From the NCBI RefSeq assembly GCF_024746795.1, contig NZ_CP080524.1:4752001-4816000 (forward strand): a DNA stretch of 64,000 bases, in the 5' to 3' direction. Origin of the DNA: Mesorhizobium sp. AR10. GTDB taxonomy: Bacteria > Pseudomonadota > Alphaproteobacteria > Rhizobiales > Rhizobiaceae. Shown in pieces: positions 16,427-24,286 of the stretch. How positions within the stretch are numbered: the first letter of the stretch is position 1; each line of letters begins with the position of its first letter. The notes beneath the pieces were generated by a model. The model saw only the letters and a list, made by a program, of their open reading frames with translations, made no database searches and had not been told where the DNA came from. A program made the position numbers and the translations under genes.

Positions 16427-16902
16427 ATGATTCCTGCCCTTGTCCCATTGTCTGGCTCTCCGTGGGCCGTTCTGCCCCCTGGAGCACACGCGGCGAGTTT
16501 GAAAGATGTAGCGGCTGCTTTCGCAACGAACGCCTGGCGGCGTGAGCTTTTCGACGGCCTCGTTCTCGCCTCCGGCAAGCTGCGATTGGCTGGATGTCCG
16601 GCGATCTATCTCGACGGCAGCTATGTGACCGGCAAGCCGAGGCCCGGCGATTTCGATGCATGCTGGGACCCTACCGGGGTCGATGCGGCCAAGCTTGATC
16701 CCGTGTTCCTGGAATTTGCGAACGGTCGGGCAGCGCAGAAAGCGGCATTCAAGGGCGAGTTCCATCCTCGATGATGTGTGTGGATGTCGGGCAGGCATTC
16801 GTCGATTTTTTCCAACTGGATCGTTTCACAGGAAAACAGAAAGGGATCATCTCCATTCCGCTTTCGGCCGATCCGCTTCTCTCCGGGAAGGTACAGCCAT
16901 GA
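16427..16902 (+). pseudogene. DUF6932-family nucleotidyltransferase-like protein, single-base frameshift
   Basis: The frame from ATG 16427 encodes 115 residues ending at 16774. It has the DUF6932 landmarks LPPGAHAASL and DGSYVTGKPRPGDFDACWD, a GS-x(n)-DxD pattern as in minimal nucleotidyltransferases. Adding one base in the C-run at about 16765 lets the frame continue (SSMMCVDVGQAFVDFFQLDRFTG) to a TGA at 16900-16902. This gives 158 residues, the normal family size, and that stop overlaps the next ATG by four bases. The restored coupling argues that the full-length form is ancestral. Whether the gene is broken in the organism or the base is missing only in this sequence cannot be decided here. 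In related loci this protein is paired with the HTH-peptidase that follows. Confidence 0.75.
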
Positions 16903-18176
16903 TTTACAGTGACAAACAGTATGGCGTATCGAGCGCGCAACTAACCAAGTTGCAAGATGCGCTTGCTGCTACGAAGGCGCGCGCATCGGATAAGGCATGG
17001 CTCAAGCAGGCGGAGATCGATGGGCTCAAGAGCCAGATCGCCGATATCGAGGCCGAGCTTGGTGAGTACGATCTGCTGAAATCCGGCCAGGTCTCGTTCT
17101 CGAAAACCTATGCGCTAGAAGAATTGCCACGCGTGCTGGTGCAAGCGCGAATTGCCTCCGGCATGAGCCAGACTGACCTCGCCGAAAAACTTGGCATGAA
17201 GCCGCAACAGGTGCAGCGCTACGAGGCGACCGACTATATGGGCGCAAGCCTTGGGCGGCTGATCGAGATTTCGAAGGCGCTCGGTGTGAAGGCGTCAGGA
17301 AGTTTTGAGGGACCGAAGCAGGCCGGCGGATCGGTGTTCGCGTGGGGCGATGCCGACGATGTCGTCTGGGGCCAGCTTCCCTACAAGGAGATGATCCAAC
17401 GCAAGTGGTTTGATCTGCCGCGTGGCGCAAACCCAATCGAGCGCGTGAAGGAATATTTCCTACACGCGGCCGGACCACAATTTGCGACGGCGTTTCATCG
17501 CAAGAAGATGCGCAGCGGGAACGTGCCGAACGAATACGCCCTGCTCGCGTGGCAGGCGCGCATTCTGGAGCGGGCGCATGGCAAAATCGGAGCCGGTGAG
17601 GTTGGCATCTTCGAACTGGATGACCGATGGCTGCCGGAGCTGGCACGTCTTACCAATCGCAAAGACGGGCCTAAGCGTGCTCGCGATCTGTTGGCCGAGA
17701 AAGGCATCGTTCTCATTGTCGAGCGTCACCTTCCGGGGTCGTATCTCGACGGCGCGGCCATGCTCGCCGATGGTGAGACCCCGGTCGTAGGCCTTACGCT
17801 GCGCTATGACCGGCTGGATAATTTCTGGTTTGTGTTGATGCACGAACTGGGTCACGTCTTTCTGCATCTCTTCGACGGTCTGCGCTTTGACTTCTTCGAT
17901 GAGGAAGGCGGCAACTACGGCGATGCGATCGAGGCGGAGGCCGATAAATTTGCGCTCGACGCTGTGATACCGGAAGCATTGTGGGATCAGTGTCTCTCGC
18001 GTTTCGCGCTGTCGGAAGAGGCAGTGCGGATCGATGCCGAGACGATCGGCATCGATCCGAGCATCATTGCAGGGCGCATCAGGAAGGAGCGCGGCAACTA
18101 CACCATCCTAAACGATTTGGTTGGTCAGGGTCACGTGCGTTCGCAGCTTGAGGAGGCTCCCGATGATCTTGACTAA
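16899..18176 (+). CDS. XRE-family HTH and ImmA/IrrE metallopeptidase protein
   Basis: 425 residues. Residues 10-62 are a predicted coiled coil. Residues 75-130 form a Cro/C1-type helix-turn-helix (LVQARIASGMSQTDLAEKLGMKPQQVQRYEA). The C-terminal half is an ImmA/IrrE peptidase domain with HELGH at 315-319 as zinc-binding and catalytic residues and EAEADKFALDAVIP as the third-ligand segment near 345-359. Proteins of this architecture act as repressors that cleave a partner repressor or antitoxin on a signal, as in ICEBs1 ImmA and DdrO control by IrrE. It overlaps the DUF6932 frame by ATGA and the following Beta-type gene by 14 bases, so all three are probably one operon under the dyad at 16404. 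Confidence 0.85.
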   Translation: MIYSDKQYGVSSAQLTKLQDALAATKARASDKAWLKQAEIDGLKSQIADIEAELGEYDLLKSGQVSFSKTYALEELPRVLVQARIASGMSQTDLAEKLGMKPQQVQRYEATDYMGASLGRLIEISKALGVKASGSFEGPKQAGGSVFAWGDADDVVWGQLPYKEMIQRKWFDLPRGANPIERVKEYFLHAAGPQFATAFHRKKMRSGNVPNEYALLAWQARILERAHGKIGAGEVGIFELDDRWLPELARLTNRKDGPKRARDLLAEKGIVLIVERHLPGSYLDGAAMLADGETPVVGLTLRYDRLDNFWFVLMHELGHVFLHLFDGLRFDFFDEEGGNYGDAIEAEADKFALDAVIPEALWDQCLSRFALSEEAVRIDAETIGIDPSIIAGRIRKERGNYTILNDLVGQGHVRSQLEEAPDDLD

Positions 18177-19248
18177 AGACATGTATGTTCCGGCGCTGCG
18201 GTGGCGCATGGCTGAATATCAGGCTTTGATGCGCCTGGCTGCAAAAGCGCAAGAACGGGTTGTCCCATACATCACGATTCCGGAGCGCGAATTCGATTTT
18301 GATTCCTGGCAACCGAAAAAGACGATCCATGAGCACGTCCATCCTTTTGTCGCCCGCTATGAGAAGAAATGGGGCAACAGACCGGCGTGGATCGGGGTCC
18401 ATCCAAGCATTGTCGACGGTGTAATGAATGACGGGCGTGACATTCTTACTTACGTGTTTGACGGCTTGCGGAAGTCCGACGCCAGGGCCGTGCCCTCGAT
18501 CCGGCTTGATGCCGAAAGTCGTTTTCAGAATTCCGTTGCCACAATCATCGGGCAAGACGGGCAAGGCGTCGCCATTGCCGTACGGCTCGAAGACCTGATG
18601 AAGAAGGATGCGTTTGCCCGTGTTGTTGCAATGTGTAGATCGCTTGGGGTCAATGAGGACGAAGTCGATCTCATTATCGATCTCGGTGAGCCAAACTTTG
18701 AGCCCTACGATTCATTCTCGATCGCGCTGATTGCTGCCTTGCGCCGGCTGGGTGACCTCAACCGGTTTCGCAACTTCGTGCTCGTGGGCACAGCAATTCC
18801 GGAAACGTTTAAGGGTGTTGCGAAAGGGCAGGATGAGCTGCCACGTCACGACTGGCTATTCTTCCAGACGCTTCTCTCAAAATTGCCGTCGGGCATGAGA
18901 CGACCGAACTACGGAGACTATACGATCGTCCATCCGGACTTCACCCCGCAGGACATGCGCAAAATCAAATCGGCGGGAAAGATTGTTTACACTACAGGTA
19001 AGTCCTGGTGGATCCGCAAAGGTGGTGCGTTTCGGGGCAATGAAGGGCAGATGCACGAGCATTGTGCGGTGCTCGTGGCGTCAGGCGTCTTCAAAGGGAA
19101 TGACTATAGCTACGGAGATGACTACATCGGCAAATGCGCTATCAAGAAAGCTCCGCCGAGCAATCTCACGCGATGGAAGGACGTAGCAATCAACCATCAC
19201 GTGATGCACGTGCTGGACGATCTCTCCACGTCTGGCGCTGCGCCATGA
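18163..19248 (+). CDS. Beta (T4 Beta-like, sce7725-type) family protein
   Basis: 361 residues from the ATG at 18163, which has a near-ideal GAGGAGG seven bases upstream and lies inside the end of the previous gene. The sequence matches the pattern of proteins named after phage T4 Beta protein/sce7725: YVPALRWRMAEYQAL at the N-terminus, then RKSDARAVPSIRLD, VDLIIDLGEP, and a conserved WWIRKGGAFRGNEGQMHEHCAVLVASGVFKG toward the C-terminus. The family looks like a TIM-barrel-type fold without an assigned reaction. It usually sits beside an sce7726 gene, as here. The role is unknown; a defence function is inferred only from company. Confidence 0.75.
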   Translation: MILTKDMYVPALRWRMAEYQALMRLAAKAQERVVPYITIPEREFDFDSWQPKKTIHEHVHPFVARYEKKWGNRPAWIGVHPSIVDGVMNDGRDILTYVFDGLRKSDARAVPSIRLDAESRFQNSVATIIGQDGQGVAIAVRLEDLMKKDAFARVVAMCRSLGVNEDEVDLIIDLGEPNFEPYDSFSIALIAALRRLGDLNRFRNFVLVGTAIPETFKGVAKGQDELPRHDWLFFQTLLSKLPSGMRRPNYGDYTIVHPDFTPQDMRKIKSAGKIVYTTGKSWWIRKGGAFRGNEGQMHEHCAVLVASGVFKGNDYSYGDDYIGKCAIKKAPPSNLTRWKDVAINHHVMHVLDDLSTSGAAP

Positions 19249-19807
19249 AGGCGCGGATGGAAGCGGTGATTTCGCGAAGGGTCATGGCTTCGCACAGCAT
19301 CTCGTAAAGCTGCTTTCTCGGCCGGCGGAGGTCTTTCGGCGCAAATCCAGCCTGGCCCAGGAGTTCGATGACTTCGTCACGCCAGAGCAGATGCGACATC
19401 ATGACCGGATCGATCTCGGGATTGGCGGCGGCGTTTCGCAGCACTTGGAAGTTGATGCCGCCTCTTGGTCCCCGCTCGGCCGCGATCACGCCGCACCATT
19501 CGGGAGCGTGACTCATGATGCCTGCCACATGCTTCGGCGCGGTGACGAGTGTTAGCTTTTGTAGCGTCTGACGGTAGATATCGATCTGGGCCGCGAACCG
19601 GTCGAGATTGTCCTTGGCGCTCTTGATTTCATAGCCGTGGATGCAGCCGTTGATGACGGCCACGTCGATGCGGCTCCTGGCATGCGCGAGGCCAAGTTCG
19701 TCGATCACGAGTGTATCGGGATGAGATTTGGCGCGACGCAATCGTTTGGCGTGTAGCGCAGAGCGAATGTCTGCGTCTGTCGTTCCCAACTTCGTCATGA
19801 CCGGCAT
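19190..19807 (-). CDS. sce7726-family protein, PD-(D/E)xK nuclease-like
   Basis: 205 residues. The N-terminal half carries a restriction-endonuclease-like core: an early acid in VIDELGL (E37), D48 in RIDVAVING, and the ExK pair E60/K62 in HGYEIKSAKDNLDRF, followed by a helix (QIDIYRQTLQKLTLVTAPKH). That order fits the sce7726 family, predicted to be PD-(D/E)xK proteins. The ATG at 19807 follows GAGGGG at good spacing. The gene is convergent to the Beta-type gene and their 3' ends overlap by 59 bases. Such antisense overlap with a tight partner is unusual. It likely acts with the Beta protein, but the target is unknown. Confidence 0.75.
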   Translation of the reverse strand: MPVMTKLGTTDADIRSALHAKRLRRAKSHPDTLVIDELGLAHARSRIDVAVINGCIHGYEIKSAKDNLDRFAAQIDIYRQTLQKLTLVTAPKHVAGIMSHAPEWCGVIAAERGPRGGINFQVLRNAAANPEIDPVMMSHLLWRDEVIELLGQAGFAPKDLRRPRKQLYEMLCEAMTLREITASIRAFMAQRQTWRDRPARASRDG

Positions 19808-20040
19808 CGTTATCCCCTCAGGTTACTTTCTGCCGGATGTTTTGCTCCAAGCCAAGGTGGCATTCTGACTCACCTGACATTTCTCAAGCGTGTCACCGGC
19901 GATGCCCGCTCCTGGTGGTCGGAAAGCCGGCTGGAACGACCGACTTCGGGCGCGAAGCGGGCCATTCACCGTCCGCGGGACAAGGTGTCCTTTGGCTCAA
20001 AACGGCCTTTCCCGCAAAACCAGCCTTGTCCCAAAACAAA

Positions 20041-20062
20041 CAAGGCCCCTCTCGGGGCCTTG
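20041..20062 (-). terminator. Rho-independent terminator after the decayed sugar-binding gene, copy 1
   Basis: CAAGGCCCC and GGGGCCTTG form a perfect 9-base stem with a TCTC loop. Read on the minus strand it is followed by a T-rich tail (TTGTTTGTTTT). It lies just past the pseudogene stop at 20095 and is repeated in form at 25617-25636. Confidence 0.75.
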
Positions 20063-20094
20063 CCATCTCAACCTCAGTGGCGAACTCTAGCCCC

Positions 20095-20392
20095 TCACTT
20101 CCCCATCAGCTGCTTGGCGTTCTCAGCCGTAATCGCGGTCGTTTCCACCGTTACCGTCTCGTCCACCGAGGTCGCGCAGTCGAGCAGGATCTTTTTCGAC
20201 ATCTCGATCGCTTCCTTGGCTCCGGTCGGGTAGGTGAAGGTCGCGGTCCAGTCGCCCTTTGGCCACCGCCTCGATGCCACCGGCCGGGCCCGGCAGGCCG
20301 TCGGTGCCGATGATCCTGACGACCTTGCCGGCGCCTTTGGCAGCGAGCAGCGCGCCGGCGGCCATCACCGGCAGATTGGGGGAACACGGCAT
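20095..20392 (-). pseudogene. Remnant of a periplasmic sugar-binding protein (C-terminal part), copy 1
   Basis: Two frames together spell the C-terminal third of an RbsB-like substrate-binding protein. VMAAGALLAAKGAGKVVRII then GTDGLPGPAGGIEAVAKG lies in one frame. After a shift at the A/G run near 20260, DWTATFTYPTGAKEAIEMSK and LLDCATSVDETVTVETTAI lie in the next, ending in AENAKQLMGK and a stop at 20095. The 5' part is missing beyond about 20390. A second copy with the same frameshift, in the same orientation, lies at 25672. The two differ at many positions (about one in eight by eye), so they are not a recent assembly duplication. Nothing else is visible between 19808 and 20594 apart from the terminator at 20041. 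Confidence 0.75.
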
Positions 20393-20594
20393 CCCAATGG
20401 ACAGTCCGTATCTCCCTCCTCCGCCTGCGGCGGACTTCCGTCAATCGTAGGCGAATGGCCGCATTGCCAACCCTGCCAAAGTCGAAAGTCTAACCCGCTG
20501 CCCCAGCAGACCTTGACGAAAATTGGTGCGCCTGTTTGAGAGCGGAGATCGAGACATTTGCTGCATTGGGAGATGATCAAGCGGTGGGCAAACA

Positions 20595-21653
20595 GTGAAG
20601 CGCGTTCTTCGAATGCTTGCCGCGGTGATCATGGCGTCCGGGGTGACCGGCTGCACGAGCATTTCCTACTACGCGCAGTCGCTGGAGGGTCACGTGCAGA
20701 TCATGGCCGCGCGGAGGAATGTCGGGAAACTCATCCGTGATCCTTCGACGCCTGAGGCATTGCGCGCCAAGTTGACGTCGGCAAGCGCCATACGACGGTT
20801 TGCGACAGATGAGCTGGCACTGCCCGAAAACAACAGCTACCGCAGCTATGTCGACATCCATCGGGACGCCGTGACCTGGGCCGTTTTTGCGGCGCCGCAA
20901 TTCTCGCTCACGCCACGAACATGGTGCTTTCCGGTTTTTGGCTGCGTTCCATACCGGGGTTACTTTGCTCGCAAATCCGCGACTGAGAGCGCGGTCGAGC
21001 TTCAGAGACAGGGGCTGGACGTCTATGTCTCGGGCGTCACCGCCTATTCCACGTTGGGCTGGTCCAGTGACCCGCTGCTCAGCACCATGCTCCGTCAGGA
21101 CGACACGTATCTCGCAAGCCTTGTTTTTCATGAATTGGCGCATCAGCGCATCTATGTGGATGACGATTCCGCATTCAATGAGGCTTTCGCGGTTGCCGTC
21201 GAAACCACCGGCGTAAGGAAGTGGCTCCGCGCCGCTGGCGACCGGGCCGGATTGCGCCGCTACGAAGTCGATCGCAAGCGCAGCGCCGATTTTCTCGGAC
21301 TGGTCTCGAAAACCCGGGACGAGTTGAGGCGGGTCTATGAAAGTTCCCGCACCCCGGAGCAGATGGCGGCGGCCAAAGCAGCCACGATCGACAGACTGCG
21401 GATGCGCTACCGGCAGATGCGCGATATCAGCGGGGCCGGATACCGGAGATATGACGCCTGGTTCGATGCCCCGATCAACAACGCAAAGCTCGCCGCGACT
21501 GCTGTCTACGGCGAACAGGTTCCGGCCTTTCTCCGCTTGTTCGACTTGTGTTCCGGCGACTATCCAAGGTTTTACGCTTCTGTTCGACGGATTGCGGATT
21601 TGCACAAACCTTCCCGTGCCGAAGCGCTGAAGGCTGCGGATAGGTGTGGTTGA
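20595..21653 (+). CDS. Putative lipoprotein zinc aminopeptidase (PF10023-like)
   Basis: 352 residues starting at GTG 20595. The N-terminus is a lipoprotein signal with the lipobox GVTGC (Cys20). The zinc site is HELAH at residues 179-183, with the downstream acid in FNEAFAVAVE (E196), as in the predicted aminopeptidase family PF10023. The upstream block YFARKSATESAVELQRQGLDVYVSGVTAYSTLGW is characteristic of that family. It should be anchored in the periplasm and act on peptides; no substrate is known. It lies inside the segment bounded by the two pseudogene repeats, upstream of the McrBC pair, and its ribosome site is weak. Confidence 0.75.
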   Translation: MKRVLRMLAAVIMASGVTGCTSISYYAQSLEGHVQIMAARRNVGKLIRDPSTPEALRAKLTSASAIRRFATDELALPENNSYRSYVDIHRDAVTWAVFAAPQFSLTPRTWCFPVFGCVPYRGYFARKSATESAVELQRQGLDVYVSGVTAYSTLGWSSDPLLSTMLRQDDTYLASLVFHELAHQRIYVDDDSAFNEAFAVAVETTGVRKWLRAAGDRAGLRRYEVDRKRSADFLGLVSKTRDELRRVYESSRTPEQMAAAKAATIDRLRMRYRQMRDISGAGYRRYDAWFDAPINNAKLAATAVYGEQVPAFLRLFDLCSGDYPRFYASVRRIADLHKPSRAEALKAADRCG

Positions 21654-22075
21654 CTTGAACAAGCACGGGACCCGGCAATGCTCCGATGTCAGATGTGGGC
21701 CGGGAGCGGACTGGGCGGCCTTTGGCCAGGAAGCTTTGAAAGCAGACAGTTGGCACCCGAGCGAACGATCTGCTGATGGGGCGCTGCCTCTCGAAGGTCG
21801 AAACCTGTCGGCGACGCCCATAGGCCTCATTCATATCATTTGCCACAGATTGTCGGCCCAGCTTTTGCTCATTAGATGGGGTAACACCAAGGTATCATGA
21901 GCTTGCTGTTCTGCTGTTTGTGGGATTCTGTGGGTATGCCCTACGCTTTCGCTCCGTGTTGCCGGTTCCGATGAAGCACGGTGATGGAATATTTGCGTAG
22001 ATAAAAATAGAAAAGAGCGTTCCCTTGCTCTACGCCACGGGGAATCAAAACTATCGGAATCTGCGGGGGAATTCG
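21654..22075. other. AT-richer intergenic region before mcrBC
   Basis: This 422-base gap has lower G+C than the surrounding genome. It contains no supported gene and no clear dyad. The last 60 bases carry AT-rich promoter-like sequence (AAAAATAGAAAAG around 22005-22015) and the ribosome site GCGGGGGAATTCG for the McrB start at 22076. Confidence 0.4.
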
Positions 22076-24286
22076 ATGAGCCTTAATATAAATAAGAGCT
22101 ATAAAGCCATTCTGAACAGTGCCCAGCAAGGGCAGTTTGTCACTTATGGCGATGTTGCTGCTGCCAGCAATGTCGAATGGAAGGAGGCCCGGCGGCCATT
22201 GCCGCTTCAACTCGACCAGCTTGTGCAGATTTCACATGACCGGGGTTGGCCACTGATCTCATCGATTGTCGTCAACAAGGATAATCTTGAGACCGGGCGG
22301 CTCGAAGGCGAGTCCCTTGCGGGTTTCATGGCTGCGGTCAAGAATCTCAATATCCCGGTGGATGACCCTCAAGCGTTTTTGCATGAGCAGCAGCAAGCAG
22401 TTTTCGCGTGGGCGAAAACGGCGCCGGCCGAGCTTGGGATAGAAATGGATGCCGATGAGGATGATCCAGGAGGACCCCGATTTGTACGGTACTTCGGCCC
22501 CGTACTTTCAGCTCTTCAATCATTAGGAGGGAGAGGCGCACCTGAACAGGTGTACGAGTGGATAAAATCCAATCACGAAGTTCCTGAGGAAGATATCGTC
22601 GCCGTCACGAAGGGCGGACAATCCAAATTCGAGAATAAGGTGGGCTGGGCGCGCTATTACCTGTCACGGGCGGGGCTGATCGATGGCAGCAAACGCGGCG
22701 TATGGGCGCTGACCCCGGAAGGAGAGGTCACGACCCTGACCAATACGCAGGCGCTGGAGGTTTTCAAGGAGGTCCGCAAGCAGTTCGCCGCCACCGGTGA
22801 AGAGAGCGAGGATGAGCCCGCGCCGGATACCTCCGCCGGTCACGAACTACTTTCTGATCCCGACAGGAGCTTCTGGTTCGTGGGAGCAACCTGGGGCGGA
22901 ACGGATGACCAGACGCAGCGCTTTTTTGCCGAAGGCATCTGGCAGAACGGGTTCCACGACAAGTTCACCAACGAAGTTCAGCGTATGAAAGCGGGCGACA
23001 AGATCGCCATTAAGTCATCATTCGTGCGCAAGCACCATCTGCCCTTCGACAATCGCGGCCAATCCGTGTCCTGCATGCGCATCAAAGCGACAGGGACGAT
23101 CACGAAGAACATGGGTGACGGTAAGACGGTCAAGGTCGATTGGCAGGTGCTTGATCCGCCCCGCGACTGGTTCTTCTATACCTATCGCGTCACGCTAGTC
23201 GAAGCCGACTCCAACGATGAACTGGCACGCCGGCTGATCGCCTTCGCGTTTGCCGGTGCCCGTCAGGATTATGATTTCTGGATCAGGCAGCCTTACTTTG
23301 CCAAGAAGTACGGTCCGGAGCAGGCGATGAACACCCTCGATGAATTGTTCGAAGAGGATGCGGTTGAAACCGAGGAAGAGGCGGCATCGCCAACTTACAC
23401 CGTCGACAATATCCTTGCGGACGGCTGCTTTCTCGGCAGGAAAGAGATTGACCGGATCCTTGGCCGCGTAGAGAGCAAGCGCAATCTTGTGTTGCAGGGG
23501 CCGCCGGGCACCGGCAAGACCTGGCTTGCCAGGCGGCTTGCCTACGCGTTGCTGGGCTCGAAGGATCCGAAAGTCACGCGCGAGCGCTTGCGCGTTATGC
23601 AGTTCCACCCGTCCCTCTCTTATGAGGATTTCATTCGTGGCTGGCGTCCTTCTGGCGATGGCAAGCTAGCCCTCGTGGACGGCGTGTTTCTAGAGATCGT
23701 TGACGCAGCAAAGGCTGAACCGGACCGGCCCTTTGTTCTCGTCATCGAAGAGATCAATCGCGGCAACCCGGCGCAGATATTTGGCGAAGTACTGACGCTT
23801 CTTGAAGACACGAAGCGCTATCGCGAGGAGGCGATGGAGCTAGCCTACCGGCGGACGCCGGGTGAACGCGTCTACGTGCCGCGCAACCTCTACGTCATCG
23901 GGACGATGAACGTAGCAGACAGATCGCTTGCTCTTGTCGACCTTGCTTTGCGCCGCCGCTTTGCTTTCGTCGATCTTGAGCCTCAGCTTAATGGACTCTG
24001 GCGTGAATGGTGCATAGGAAAATGTAACCTCGATCAGGGTGTCGTTGCATTGATTGAGGAGCGCATGAATGCTCTCAATCAGGAGATCGGGCAGGACAGG
24101 TCGCTGGGAGAGCAATACCGCATCGGCCATAGCTATGTGACGCCTGCTGCCGCTCTGGCGGGCGATGCGCGGAAATGGTTCTCGGAGGTTGTGAGCAGCG
24201 AGATCGTACCGCTGCTCCAAGAGTACTGGTTCGATGCGCCCGAAAAGGTCGCATCTGCCCAGCAGAAACTGCTTGCAGGCCTTTGA
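22076..24286 (+). CDS. mcrB: McrB-like AAA+ GTPase with N-terminal reader domains (type IV restriction)
   Basis: 736 residues. The C-terminal AAA+ core has Walker A GPPGTGKT (475-482), Walker B VLVIEEINRGNPAQIFGE (554-570) and sensor region GTMNVADRSLALVDLALRRRF (609-629), the McrB signature. Upstream are three different segments: residues 8-90 (YKAILNSAQQGQFVTYGDVAAA, GWPLISSIVVNK), reminiscent of the winged helix of alkyltransferase-like proteins; residues 138-215, an Mrr_N-type winged helix (YFGPVLSALQSLGGRG to RGVWALTPEG); and residues 264-360, an EVE/PUA-like domain (FWFVGATWGGTDDQTQRFF, GDKIAIKSSF). These should recognise modified DNA, with McrC as the nuclease. The ATG at 22076 has GGGGGA upstream. 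The stop overlaps mcrC. Confidence 0.88.
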   Translation: MSLNINKSYKAILNSAQQGQFVTYGDVAAASNVEWKEARRPLPLQLDQLVQISHDRGWPLISSIVVNKDNLETGRLEGESLAGFMAAVKNLNIPVDDPQAFLHEQQQAVFAWAKTAPAELGIEMDADEDDPGGPRFVRYFGPVLSALQSLGGRGAPEQVYEWIKSNHEVPEEDIVAVTKGGQSKFENKVGWARYYLSRAGLIDGSKRGVWALTPEGEVTTLTNTQALEVFKEVRKQFAATGEESEDEPAPDTSAGHELLSDPDRSFWFVGATWGGTDDQTQRFFAEGIWQNGFHDKFTNEVQRMKAGDKIAIKSSFVRKHHLPFDNRGQSVSCMRIKATGTITKNMGDGKTVKVDWQVLDPPRDWFFYTYRVTLVEADSNDELARRLIAFAFAGARQDYDFWIRQPYFAKKYGPEQAMNTLDELFEEDAVETEEEAASPTYTVDNILADGCFLGRKEIDRILGRVESKRNLVLQGPPGTGKTWLARRLAYALLGSKDPKVTRERLRVMQFHPSLSYEDFIRGWRPSGDGKLALVDGVFLEIVDAAKAEPDRPFVLVIEEINRGNPAQIFGEVLTLLEDTKRYREEAMELAYRRTPGERVYVPRNLYVIGTMNVADRSLALVDLALRRRFAFVDLEPQLNGLWREWCIGKCNLDQGVVALIEERMNALNQEIGQDRSLGEQYRIGHSYVTPAAALAGDARKWFSEVVSSEIVPLLQEYWFDAPEKVASAQQKLLAGL

